From assembly GCF_000688395.1 (NCBI RefSeq), contig NZ_JIAG01000010.1, positions 62,001-126,000 of the forward strand: 64,000 bases of DNA. Direction: 5' to 3'. This DNA is from Haematomicrobium sanguinis DSM 21259 (GTDB taxonomy: Bacteria > Actinomycetota > Actinomycetes > Actinomycetales > Micrococcaceae). The translations under genes and the position numbers were made by a program. The notes under the pieces are model-generated. The model did no database searches, had not been told where the DNA came from, and saw only the letters and a list, made by a program, of their open reading frames with translations. This document shows, piece after piece, positions 50,544-58,853 of this stretch; within the stretch, counting starts at the first letter, position 1; every line of letters starts with the position of its first letter.

Positions 50544-51773
50544 ATGCCCGGCCGCCAGAACTCCACACTGCAAACCCTGCAGAACTCCATCGGATCGCTT
50601 TCCACTGCGACGCTCAAGGAATTAGAGAAGCAACTACCGTGGTACCGCGAGCTGCGCCCAAGGGACCGCACCGCACTGGGCCTCATAGCGCAAAAGGGCA
50701 TCGCCTCCTTTGTGTCCTGGTATCAAAAACCCGCCGCCAAGACGTGGGTTCTCGCCGACGTGTTCGGCACCGCCCCCACCGACCTTGCTCGCTCGATCAG
50801 CTTGCAAAAGGCCCTGCAACTGATACGGGTCGTGGTGGGGACGGTGGAGGATCACGTCCCGGAGCTGGCCGCAGGCGGAGATGAAGACAAGCTACGGCTC
50901 GCCGTGTTGCGATTTTCTCGAGAAGTGGCCTTTGCGGCCGCCGACGTCTATGCGCGCGCCGCCGAGGCGCGGGGCGCGTGGGACACCCGGCTGGAGGCGC
51001 TCGTTGTCGACGCCATTTTGCGCGGCGAAAACTCTGACTCGCTTCGCTCCCGGATTGCGGCTTTAGGCTGGAAATCGAAGAGCCCGGTGACGGTCGTTGT
51101 GGGTAGCGCGCCCGAGGATGCGAATCCGAGTTTTGTCTCCGATTTGCGCCGCTCGGCGTTGCGCTTCTCCGAGGACTCCCTCGTGGGAATCCAGGAGGAT
51201 CGCATTGTGCTCTTCCTGGCCGGGTACCGCGATTCTCCCGAGTCTGGGCAACGCGTCGTGAACTCGTTGGGGCCGGGCCCGGTGGTGGTGTCGGCACCGG
51301 CCCCGAGTCTGGTCGAAGCCGGAGCGCAAGCGAATGCCGCGTTTTCGGCGGTCACGGCCGCCGCGGCGCTTCCAGCCGCGGCACTGCCCATTTCCACCGG
51401 CGACCTGCTGCCAGAACGCGCCATGAACGGCGATGCCTCCGCCTCCGCCCAACTTGTAGAAACCATTTACACGCCGCTCGTCAAGGCAGGAAACGGCCTG
51501 CTGGAAACCCTTGGCGCTTACGTAGAAATGGGACACTCCTTAGAAACCAGCGCCCGCGAGCTTTTTGTCCACGCAAATACGGTGCGCTATCGGTTGCGCA
51601 GAGTCACCGAAATCACCGGCTGGGACCCGCTCATCCCTCGCGAAGCGTTTGTCCTGCACGCCGCGCTGATTGCCGGCCGACTATCGACTAATCTTGTAGG
51701 TAACCTACAAAACGGCGGGACGAGTATGGTCATGCCGCCACCGGGAAACCCCACAAAAGTTTGGAATGCTTGA
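50544..51773 (+). CDS. fasR: PucR-type regulator of fatty-acid synthesis (FasR)
   Basis: Product of 409 residues with a GAF-like central part and a C-terminal PucR HTH: 'LLETLGAYVEMGHSLETSAR' then 'ELFVHANTVRYRLRRVTEIT'. The location immediately before fabD matches FasR (Rv2242 in M. tuberculosis; fasR in corynebacteria), the acyl-CoA-responsive regulator of fatty-acid synthase genes. The TGA is directly followed by the fabD ATG, so it is probably cotranscribed with its targets. A 12-nt longer start at 50532 is possible but would overlap the -10 element. Confidence 0.88.
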   Translation: MPGRQNSTLQTLQNSIGSLSTATLKELEKQLPWYRELRPRDRTALGLIAQKGIASFVSWYQKPAAKTWVLADVFGTAPTDLARSISLQKALQLIRVVVGTVEDHVPELAAGGDEDKLRLAVLRFSREVAFAAADVYARAAEARGAWDTRLEALVVDAILRGENSDSLRSRIAALGWKSKSPVTVVVGSAPEDANPSFVSDLRRSALRFSEDSLVGIQEDRIVLFLAGYRDSPESGQRVVNSLGPGPVVVSAPAPSLVEAGAQANAAFSAVTAAAALPAAALPISTGDLLPERAMNGDASASAQLVETIYTPLVKAGNGLLETLGAYVEMGHSLETSARELFVHANTVRYRLRRVTEITGWDPLIPREAFVLHAALIAGRLSTNLVGNLQNGGTSMVMPPPGNPTKVWNA

Positions 51774-52718
51774 ATGGTGCTCGCAATTCTCTGCCCTGGA
51801 CAGGGCTCGCAAACCCCTGGCTTTTTAACCCCCTGGCTCGATGTGCCCGGCGTGGCCGAACAACTGCAACGCTTGAGCGATGCCGCCGAACTCGATCTCA
51901 TTCACTACGGCACCCAGGCTGACGAAGAGACCATCAAGGACACCGCCATCGCCCAGCCGCTCATTGTGGCCGCTTCCCTGGTGAGCGCGCGGGCGGCCGG
52001 CCTTGACTCCGCCGGATTGGATGGTGCGCCACAAGACGCGATCATTGCCGGGCACTCGGTCGGCGAAATCGCCGCGGCGGCACTTGCCGGTATTTTCAGC
52101 GACGAGGACGCGATGAAGTTCGTGAGCCAACGCGCGCAAGCAATGGCGCTGGCAACCAAGGCAACACCGACAGGCATGGCCGCTGTCCTCGGCGGCGATC
52201 AGGAAGAGGTCCTCGCCGCCATTCGCGCCGCAGACCTCACCCCCGCCAACGTCAACGGCGGCGGACAAATCGTCGCCGCCGGCGCCCTAGAGAACCTCGA
52301 GCGTTTCACCACGGAACCGCCGGCAAAAGCCCGCGTCATCCCGCTCAAGGTGGCCGGGGCCTTCCACACGAGCTATATGGAAGCCGCGCGTGCGAGCCTT
52401 GGTGAGGCCGCGCCGTCGTACTCCCCTGCCGACCCCGCGCGCACCATACTCACGAATTTTGACGGTTCCGAAGTCGCCACTGGCGGCGAATACCTCTCAC
52501 ACCTCGTGGAGCAGGTCGCCCGACCGGTGCGCTGGGATCTCACTATGGAGACCATGGGGCGCCTCGGCGTCAGCGGGATCATCGAGTTGGCTCCGGCCGG
52601 AACTCTGGTCGGCATCGCCAAGCGAGTCATGAAGGGCGTGCCGTCGGTGGGCTTGAAAACTCCGGAGGACCTGGGTGCCGCGGCGAACCTTGTGTCCGAA
52701 ATGAATGACGGCGCGTAG
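51774..52718 (+). CDS. fabD: Malonyl-CoA:ACP transacylase
   Basis: Product of 314 residues transferring malonyl from CoA to ACP. 'LCPGQGSQTPGFL' at the start, nucleophile Ser in 'IAGHSVGEIAAAALAG' (about residue 97) and the C-terminal 'AGAFHTSYMEAA' with catalytic His are all present. Its ATG abuts the fasR TGA, and fabH follows 15 bp later. Confidence 0.96.
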   Translation: MVLAILCPGQGSQTPGFLTPWLDVPGVAEQLQRLSDAAELDLIHYGTQADEETIKDTAIAQPLIVAASLVSARAAGLDSAGLDGAPQDAIIAGHSVGEIAAAALAGIFSDEDAMKFVSQRAQAMALATKATPTGMAAVLGGDQEEVLAAIRAADLTPANVNGGGQIVAAGALENLERFTTEPPAKARVIPLKVAGAFHTSYMEAARASLGEAAPSYSPADPARTILTNFDGSEVATGGEYLSHLVEQVARPVRWDLTMETMGRLGVSGIIELAPAGTLVGIAKRVMKGVPSVGLKTPEDLGAAANLVSEMNDGA

Positions 52719-52733
52719 TACAGGAGAGTGCGA

Positions 52734-53789
52734 ATGGCCACCTTGCAGCAACGAAAGACCAACGAATTCACGAAGGTCATGGGTGTCGGGGCGTACCGTC
52801 CGGAAAAACGCGTGAGCAATGAGGAAATCATCCAGTGGATCGACTCCTCGGACGAATGGATTCGCCAGCGCACCGGCATTGTGACCCGGCAGCGCGCCGA
52901 CGCGGACACCAGCGTCATCGACATGGCCGAAGGCGCGGCCCGCAATGCGCTGGAGAACGCCGGGATCAGTGCGGATCAGTTGGGCGCGGTGATTGTGTCC
53001 ACAGTCTCGCACCCGTTCGCGACCCCAAGCGCCTCGGCGAAACTGGCCGACCGGCTGGGCGCCACCCCGGCCGCGGCCTACGACATTTCGGCGGCGTGCG
53101 CCGGATATTGCTACGGCATTGCCCAGGCGGACGCGCTGGTGCACTCCGGGCAGGTCGAGTACGCGCTGGTGGTCGGCGCGGAAAAGCTCAGCGACTTCAT
53201 TGACAACCATGAGCGCACCATCTCCTTCCTCCTGGGAGACGGTGCGGGCGCAGTGGTGATCGGTCCCTCCGACACGCCCGGGATTGGGCCGACCGTGTGG
53301 GGATCGGACGGCAGCAAATATGACGCGATCGGCATGACCCATTCGCTGCTGGACATTCGCGAGCTCTCGCTAGCCGCGCAGGCCGATGGCGGCGCCTCGG
53401 TGGGATCGATCTTAGAGACCGAAGCCCAGCTGTGGCCGACCATGCGCCAAGACGGGCAAACAGTCTTTCGGTGGGCGGTGTGGGAAATGGCGAAGGTCGC
53501 TCAACGCGCGCTGGACGCCGCCGGGGTATCGGCAGCGGATCTCGCCGCGTTCATTCCGCATCAGGCCAATATGCGCATTATCGATGAGATGGTCAAGCAA
53601 CTCGGAGTACCGGAAAACGTGGTCGTGGCCCGCGATATTGCCGACTCCGGTAACACCTCCGCGGCCTCAATCCCGTTGGCCACACACCGACTTCTGCAGG
53701 AGAATCCGGAGCTCTCCGGCGGGCTCGCCTTGCAAATTGGTTTCGGCGCCGGGCTTGTCTTTGCCGCTCAAGTGATTGTTTTGCCCTAA
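52734..53789 (+). CDS. fabH: Beta-ketoacyl-ACP synthase III
   Basis: Product of 351 residues that starts fatty-acid synthesis by condensing an acyl-CoA with malonyl-ACP. The Cys-His-Asn triad is in 'YDISAACAGYCYGIAQAD', 'AFIPHQANMRIIDEM' and 'DSGNTSAASIPLATHRLL'. AGGAGA 7 nt before ATG 52734 decides the start over GTG 52728. Primer preference (acetyl or branched) cannot be read off by eye. acpP follows after 104 bp. Confidence 0.96.
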   Translation: MATLQQRKTNEFTKVMGVGAYRPEKRVSNEEIIQWIDSSDEWIRQRTGIVTRQRADADTSVIDMAEGAARNALENAGISADQLGAVIVSTVSHPFATPSASAKLADRLGATPAAAYDISAACAGYCYGIAQADALVHSGQVEYALVVGAEKLSDFIDNHERTISFLLGDGAGAVVIGPSDTPGIGPTVWGSDGSKYDAIGMTHSLLDIRELSLAAQADGGASVGSILETEAQLWPTMRQDGQTVFRWAVWEMAKVAQRALDAAGVSAADLAAFIPHQANMRIIDEMVKQLGVPENVVVARDIADSGNTSAASIPLATHRLLQENPELSGGLALQIGFGAGLVFAAQVIVLP

Positions 53790-53893
53790 GATTTTGACCG
53801 ACACGTGCTTGGCTTTGACCAGGACGCGTGAGAAAGACCCGGTCCCGTGCCGCACGGGGGCTACCGGATACACACAAGAAATAAGGAGCCAGA

Positions 53894-54139
53894 ATGGCTA
53901 GCAAAGAAGAAATCCTCGCCGGTCTCGCCGAGATCGTGAATGAAGAGACCGGCCTTGCCCCCGAGGCCGTGGAAATGGACAAGTCCTTCACCGATGACTT
54001 GGACATCGACTCCATCTCCATGATGACCATTGTGGTCAACGCGGAAGAAAAGTTCGACGTCAAGATCCCGGACGAGGAAGTCAAGAACCTCAAGACCGTG
54101 GCCGACGCTGTCAACTACATCGAGGGCGCACAGGCCTAA
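53894..54139 (+). CDS. acpP: Acyl carrier protein
   Basis: Acidic four-helix protein of 81 residues. The 4'-phosphopantetheine attaches to Ser40 in 'DLDIDSISMMTIV'; the usual motif is DSLS, here DSIS. It carries growing acyl chains between FabD, FabH and FabF. AAGGAG precedes the ATG. Two hairpins follow in the gap to fabF. Confidence 0.96.
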   Translation: MASKEEILAGLAEIVNEETGLAPEAVEMDKSFTDDLDIDSISMMTIVVNAEEKFDVKIPDEEVKNLKTVADAVNYIEGAQA

Positions 54140-54156
54140 GCCTCGGCTCGATCACG

Positions 54157-54201
54157 CCAGTGTTCGCGTTTCGTCTAGAGGATGAGCGCGCGAACCACTG
54201 G
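54157..54201 (+). promoter_or_regulatory. Hairpin 1 between acpP and fabF
   Basis: CCAGTG.TTCGCG (54157-54168) pairs with CGCGAA.CCACTGG (54189-54201). There is no T-run. It probably attenuates or protects the transcript end of acpP. Confidence 0.6.
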
Positions 54202-54211
54202 CAGGGTCGTT

Positions 54212-54247
54212 CTGGTCCGGCTTTTTAATTCAGGACATCCGGACCAG
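54212..54247 (+). promoter_or_regulatory. Hairpin 2 between acpP and fabF
   Basis: CTGGTCCGG (54212-54220) pairs exactly with CCGGACCAG (54239-54247); the loop contains CTTTTTAATT. It is only 50 bp before the fabF ATG, so it could affect fabF translation or processing. Confidence 0.6.
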
Positions 54248-54296
54248 ATCGTCTCTGAACACCACAGAATCCAGGAAGAGCGCCGAAAGAGTTGCT

Positions 54297-55532
54297 ATGT
54301 CTAGAAAAGTAGTTATTACCGGGTTGGGCGCTACCTCGCCCATCGGCGGTGATGTCCCAACCATGTGGGCCAACGCGCTCAAGGGTGTCTCCGGTGCACA
54401 CACGCTCACCGATGACTGGGTTCAAGAATATGAATTGCCGGTCACCTTTGCGGCCAAGGTCTCCGATCCCGCCGAGAATGTGCTCTCCCGCGTCGAGATG
54501 AAGCGCATGGACCCCTCGACCCAGTTCGGTGTCATCGCCGCGCGCGAGGCGTGGAAGGACGCGAACATCGAGGACGTGGACCACGACCGTCTCGCCGTCG
54601 CGTTTGCGACCGGCATTGGCGGTGTCTGGACGCTCCTGGGAGCTTGGGACACGTTGCGGGACAAGGGCCCGCGCCGAGTGCTGCCCATGACGGTGCCGAT
54701 GCTCATGCCCAACGGCGTGGCCGCTGCGGTGTCGCTGGATCTCGGTGCCCGCGCCGGAGCGCACACCCCCGTGTCTGCGTGCGCCTCCGGCACCGAAGCG
54801 CTCAATGTTGCGATGGACCTGATCCGTACCGGCAAGGCCGATGTGGTTGTTGCCGGTGGCGCCGAGTCCGCGATTCACCCGATGACAATCGCCTCATTCT
54901 CGGCCATGCAGGCGCTCTCGCGCCGCAATGACGATCCCGAGCACGCCTCCCGGCCCTACGACCGGGACCGCGACGGATTCGTCATGGGGGAAGGCGCCGG
55001 CGCGTTGGTACTCGAGTCCGAAGAACATGCCAAGGCCCGCGGCGCCCACATTTACGCCGAACTCGCCGGTACCTCCGTCACGGCCGACGCGTACCACATC
55101 ACCGCGCCGGACCCCGAGGGTCTTGGTGCCACCCGTGCGCTGAAGGCGGCGCTCTACGATGGCCGCGTCCAGCCCGAAGACGTGGTGCACGTCAACGCGC
55201 ACGCGACCTCCACCCCGGTGGGCGACCAGCCCGAGTACACGGCGTTGCACGCAACCTTCGGCAAGCACCTGGATGACATTGCGGTTTCGGCAACGAAGTC
55301 GCAAATGGGTCACCTCTTGGGCGCCTCCGGTGCGGTGGAAGCCGTGTTGACGGTCAAGGCCGTTGAGGAGCGCCGTGCGCCGGTGACGATCAACCTGGAA
55401 AACCAGGATCCGGAGATTCCACTGAACGTGGTCACCACCGAGCGCGAGCTGCCGCAAGGCGACATTGTGGCGCTTTCTAACTCCTTTGGCTTTGGCGGGC
55501 ACAACGCGGTCATCGCGGTCCGTTCCCTCTAG
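54297..55532 (+). CDS. fabF: Beta-ketoacyl-ACP synthase II
   Basis: Elongating condensing enzyme of 411 residues. Catalytic Cys in 'PVSACASGTEALNVAMDL' (about residue 164), first His in 'VNAHATSTPVGD', Lys and second His in 'SATKSQMGHLLGASGAVEAV'. The C-terminal 'LSNSFGFGGHNAVIAVR' is the family ending. It completes the fabD-fabH-acpP-fabF set; reductase and dehydratase genes are elsewhere. A very long palindrome follows. Confidence 0.96.
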   Translation: MSRKVVITGLGATSPIGGDVPTMWANALKGVSGAHTLTDDWVQEYELPVTFAAKVSDPAENVLSRVEMKRMDPSTQFGVIAAREAWKDANIEDVDHDRLAVAFATGIGGVWTLLGAWDTLRDKGPRRVLPMTVPMLMPNGVAAAVSLDLGARAGAHTPVSACASGTEALNVAMDLIRTGKADVVVAGGAESAIHPMTIASFSAMQALSRRNDDPEHASRPYDRDRDGFVMGEGAGALVLESEEHAKARGAHIYAELAGTSVTADAYHITAPDPEGLGATRALKAALYDGRVQPEDVVHVNAHATSTPVGDQPEYTALHATFGKHLDDIAVSATKSQMGHLLGASGAVEAVLTVKAVEERRAPVTINLENQDPEIPLNVVTTERELPQGDIVALSNSFGFGGHNAVIAVRSL

Positions 55533-55558
55533 CCTCGTTTCACATCCCCGTACCGCGT

Positions 55559-55609
55559 AGAAAAAGTACGACGGCGATCCAAGGCTTGGATCGCCGTCGT
55601 ACTTTTTCT
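55559..55609. repeat. Perfect 25-bp-arm palindrome between fabF and DUF3145
   Basis: Positions 55559-55583 and 55585-55609 are exact reverse complements about a single base. Each arm contains AAGTACGACGGCGA, which recurs as single copies at 9403, 19754, 37619 and partly at 22564. The outer ends are A/T-rich (AGAAAAA/TTTTTCT), so it can terminate transcription from both convergent genes. Confidence 0.92.
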
Positions 55610-55668
55610 GCGCGGCACTTTGGGGGTACACCTGCGGGCCCGTTCAACCCGCTGCGCATGTTTGGCCG

Positions 55669-56172
55669 CTAGCTGACCTGGTGGAGCCAGCGCACCGGCG
55701 CGCCATCACCGGCGTAGCGGAAGGGTTCGAGTTCGTCATCCCAGGCCTCGCCCAGGGCCAACGAGAGTTCGGCGCACATCGCCGCGCCGTCGCCGCCGGA
55801 TTTTTGGTAGGCGTAACGAATGCGGTCTTCGCCGACAACTACATTGCCCATCGCATCGGTGTGGGCGTGGAAGATGCCAAGTTCGGGAGTGTGGGACCAC
55901 CGGCTTGCGTCAACGCCGCGGCTGGCTTCTTCGGTAACTTCGTAGCGCAGGTGTGCCCATCCTCGGATGGCGGAGGCGAGAAGCGAACCGGTGCCTTGGG
56001 GGGCGCTCCAGGTCAATTCGGCGCGGAACATTCCGGGCGCGGCAGGTTGCTCGTCCCAGTCGAGTTCGATGCGTTCATCGAGGATGCCACTCAGGGCCCA
56101 TTCGATGTGCGGACACAGCGAAGCGGGGGCTGAGTGCACCAAAAGCACGCCGCGCGTGTATTCAACAGACAT
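55669..56172 (-). CDS. DUF3145 domain protein
   Basis: Product of 167 residues of an actinobacteria-specific family: 'TRGVLLVHSAPASLCPHIEW' at the start, 'GSLLASAIRGWAHLRYEVTE' in the middle and 'GEAWDDELEPFRYAGDGAPV' near the end. It is often encoded close to the type II FAS genes, as here, but its function is unknown. GGAGGT seven nt upstream of ATG 56172 decides the start over ATG 56184. The gap 56173-56321 shows nothing further. Confidence 0.88.
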   Translation of the reverse strand: MSVEYTRGVLLVHSAPASLCPHIEWALSGILDERIELDWDEQPAAPGMFRAELTWSAPQGTGSLLASAIRGWAHLRYEVTEEASRGVDASRWSHTPELGIFHAHTDAMGNVVVGEDRIRYAYQKSGGDGAAMCAELSLALGEAWDDELEPFRYAGDGAPVRWLHQVS

Positions 56173-56321
56173 GTCAACCTCCATAGTTACTGATACGTCT
56201 TCCCCAACGATCTGTAACTACTGCGAAGGTGCGTCCAGGCGCGAGCCCACGTTCTCATTGTGCACTAGAGTGCCGCCTTTTACCAATACCAAATACTCAG
56301 GATGTAGTTACAGCGGCGCAA

Positions 56322-57299
56322 TTAGGCGCGCGGGTGTGCCTGTTGGTAGCTCGCGCGCAGTCTTTCGATGGAAACGTGGGTGTAAATCTGCGTGGTCGAG
56401 AGGCTGGCGTGCCCCAGGAGTTCCTGGACCGCTCTGAGGTTAGCGCCGCCGTCGAGCAGGTGCGTCGCCGCGGTGTGGCGCAGGCCGTGCGGGCTGTGCA
56501 CGGTGGCGTTGTCAATACCTGCCAGTCTTTTGGTGATCATTTCACGAGCCTGGCGTTGCCCAAGCCGCCCGCCCTTGGCACCGAGGAAGAGGGCGCTGGT
56601 GACGAGGCGGGCCGCTGCGTGGTCTTTGTGGGGTTGCGAACGAGTAAGGATCTGCGGGCGGCCATCGCTGATCCAAGCACGCAGGGCGTCTTGGGCGGGC
56701 ACACCGAAAGGCACCACTCGCTCCTTGTTGCCCTTCCCGATCACGCGCAGGGTGCGGCGTTCCCAATCGACACTCTCCAGATCGAGGGCGACGAGTTCGC
56801 CAATGCGCATACCGCTCGCGTAGAGGAGTTCTAGGATGGCTTGGTCTCTGAGGTAAATGGCGAAAGCGTCCGGGTCGGTTGCCGCGTCTGGTGTCGGGGC
56901 GTCGAGGAGTTCCTGGGCCTGGTTTGCGCGGAGCACACCGGGTAGGGATTTTGCGACCTTGGGTGATTTGAGTTTGATCCCCGGGTCCTCGGCGGCGCGG
57001 CCCTCGCGAAGCAGCCAGGCGGTAAAGGCGCGGATGGAGGCGGATTTACGTGCCAGCGAGGTGCGTGCCATGCCCTTTGCCGCTTGCTCGCCGAGGAAGG
57101 CACGCAAATGGGCGAGTTTGATGTCCCCGGTGGTGTGCCTGCCGTTGTTCTGCAGAAAAGCGATCAGCGCGTCAATGTCTTGGAGGTAAGCGCGTACGGT
57201 GTTTTCGGAGCGGCCGCGCTCGTAGCTGAGGTAGGCGGCAAAGTCGTCCCTGGCCCGCTCGAGGTTTCTCGCCGCCATGCGCGTCTCACCAGTGCTCAC
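56322..57299 (-). CDS. xerC: Tyrosine recombinase XerC
   Basis: Product of 325 residues of the chromosome-dimer-resolution recombinases. The N-terminal SAM-like domain is residues about 15-105; catalytic residues are Arg in 'YASGMRIGELVALD', Lys in 'VIGKGNKERVVPFG', 'HGLRHTAATHLLDGG', His in 'LLGHASLSTTQIYTHV' and Tyr in the same stretch. The surrounding block (xerC, dprA, comM, yraN, rnhB, lepB) is the usual actinobacterial housekeeping order, which favours XerC over a phage integrase. Confidence 0.9.
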   Translation of the reverse strand: MSTGETRMAARNLERARDDFAAYLSYERGRSENTVRAYLQDIDALIAFLQNNGRHTTGDIKLAHLRAFLGEQAAKGMARTSLARKSASIRAFTAWLLREGRAAEDPGIKLKSPKVAKSLPGVLRANQAQELLDAPTPDAATDPDAFAIYLRDQAILELLYASGMRIGELVALDLESVDWERRTLRVIGKGNKERVVPFGVPAQDALRAWISDGRPQILTRSQPHKDHAAARLVTSALFLGAKGGRLGQRQAREMITKRLAGIDNATVHSPHGLRHTAATHLLDGGANLRAVQELLGHASLSTTQIYTHVSIERLRASYQQAHPRA

Positions 57300-57403
57300 G
57301 CTTCCAGTGTGGCCCTAATTCTGGCCGGTGGACACTCGACTCTCCGCACACACCTCAGATAACTTGCGCCGGGCAACGTAGCATATGTGCAGGAGGCTCC
57401 CAA

Positions 57404-58840
57404 TTGGCACGGGATGAAAGTGTGAGCGAATACATGGACATGAACCAGGATCTGATGGATGAGAGTGAGTCCCTCAAGGATCGGCTGACGTGGTATCGGA
57501 TCCGGAACAAGCTACGCATTAAGACGATGTGGGGCCGCCCATTTGCGTTCTTTCTCATCGCTTTGGCGTTGGCCGCGTGTGTGCCGCTGGTCGATACAGG
57601 ACTCAATTTCAATCTCGTGGCCATGGACAAGGGTACGCTCATCAGTGTGCTTGGCGGCGTTTCTGCCGCGACGCTGACGCTTTCCGGCCTGGTCTTTACC
57701 GCTCTCACCACGGCAATGCAGCTCGGTATTTCCTCGCTCTCGGTTCGGGTGGTGCCCATCCTGCAACAGGACCCCGTCATGCTCATGTCGATGGGCGTCT
57801 TTATCGCGACCTTCGGGTATTCGATGTTGTTGGGCGTGGAAATGACTCTGGGCCCAGAAGAATTCAAGCCCGTGATGGCGTACGTGTTGGCGATTGTCCT
57901 CGCCATCGCCTGCGGTGTGCTGCTGATTGCCACCGTGGCCCGTATCTGCCGCATCTTGAATCCGGGCCAGTTGCTCTTGATGATTGCCGATCAGGGCTAC
58001 AAGGCAATGGATGACCAGTTGCATCAATACCGGCGTAACCAGCCCAAGATGCCGCACCGCGAAAAGACCTCTGGCGGAAGCATCATCCGGATGGATCTTC
58101 GCCGTGGCCGCGGAAACACGCTTCTGGCCGTGAATTCGGTGCGTTTGCTGTCCTACGAGTCCAAATGGGATATCGAAATCGAACTCCTCGCGGTAGTCGG
58201 CTCGGCGTTGCCCTACGGGCTTCCGGTGTTCCGTGTCACCGGTGACACCACGCGGCGCCAACGCAAACGGCTGATGCGGTGCCTGGCCTTCGGTGAGACC
58301 TACGCGCCGACCTCCGGCCCTGTGGGGGCGATTCGCGCCATGGTGGACATTGCGCTCAAGGCGCTCTCCCCCTCTATCAACGATCCGAGCCGCGCCGTCC
58401 AGGTCCTGGACGAGCTCGAGGCGATGTTGGCGTACTTATCGCGAAACATTGAAGAGAACAATAAATGGGTGGAGGACAGCGGGAACCGCTCAATTGTTCG
58501 CGGCTGGACCCGCACCTGGGAGGATTACGTCGCCATTAGTACCGATGAGATTCGACAGTACGGTACTACCTCCATTCAAATTCAGCGCCGCTTGCGCAAC
58601 ATGTTTGAGTCCCTCTTGGAGCTCTGCGCTCACAATCAAAAGGAGCCGTTGCAAACGCGTTTGGAACTGCTAGATGCGCAAACCGATTCGCTGTGGACTA
58701 TGCGGCTGGATCGTGAGCTTTCGCTCGTCTCGGATCCGCAAGGTTTCGGCTCGGCCAACGGGGTTGGGCGCGACGCGGACCCGCACGCTGTGCCGGGGTC
58801 CCCGCTCTCCAAGCGTGTCGATTCAAGCAACGCCAGCTGA
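57404..58840 (+). CDS. DUF2254 membrane protein
   Basis: Product of 478 residues with four membrane helices (about residues 48-70, 85-110, 122-145, 158-185) and a large cytoplasmic C-terminal domain ('RGRGNTLLAVNSVRLLSYES', 'KALSPSINDPSRAVQVLDEL'). This arrangement and the 'ALSPxxNDP' text are typical of DUF2254, a family of unknown function with a porin-like or transport role proposed. AGGAGG seven nt before TTG 57404 supports that start; GTG 57422 is an alternative. It is inserted between the xerC and dprA genes on the opposite strand. Confidence 0.85.
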   Translation: MARDESVSEYMDMNQDLMDESESLKDRLTWYRIRNKLRIKTMWGRPFAFFLIALALAACVPLVDTGLNFNLVAMDKGTLISVLGGVSAATLTLSGLVFTALTTAMQLGISSLSVRVVPILQQDPVMLMSMGVFIATFGYSMLLGVEMTLGPEEFKPVMAYVLAIVLAIACGVLLIATVARICRILNPGQLLLMIADQGYKAMDDQLHQYRRNQPKMPHREKTSGGSIIRMDLRRGRGNTLLAVNSVRLLSYESKWDIEIELLAVVGSALPYGLPVFRVTGDTTRRQRKRLMRCLAFGETYAPTSGPVGAIRAMVDIALKALSPSINDPSRAVQVLDELEAMLAYLSRNIEENNKWVEDSGNRSIVRGWTRTWEDYVAISTDEIRQYGTTSIQIQRRLRNMFESLLELCAHNQKEPLQTRLELLDAQTDSLWTMRLDRELSLVSDPQGFGSANGVGRDADPHAVPGSPLSKRVDSSNAS

Positions 58841-58853
58841 GTGGCGGACAGTT

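Noticed and set aside
56322-57299. XerC as a phage integrase
   Set aside because: Neighbours are the conserved dprA-comM-yraN-rnhB-lepB block, and there is no adjacent excisionase, tRNA or cargo.
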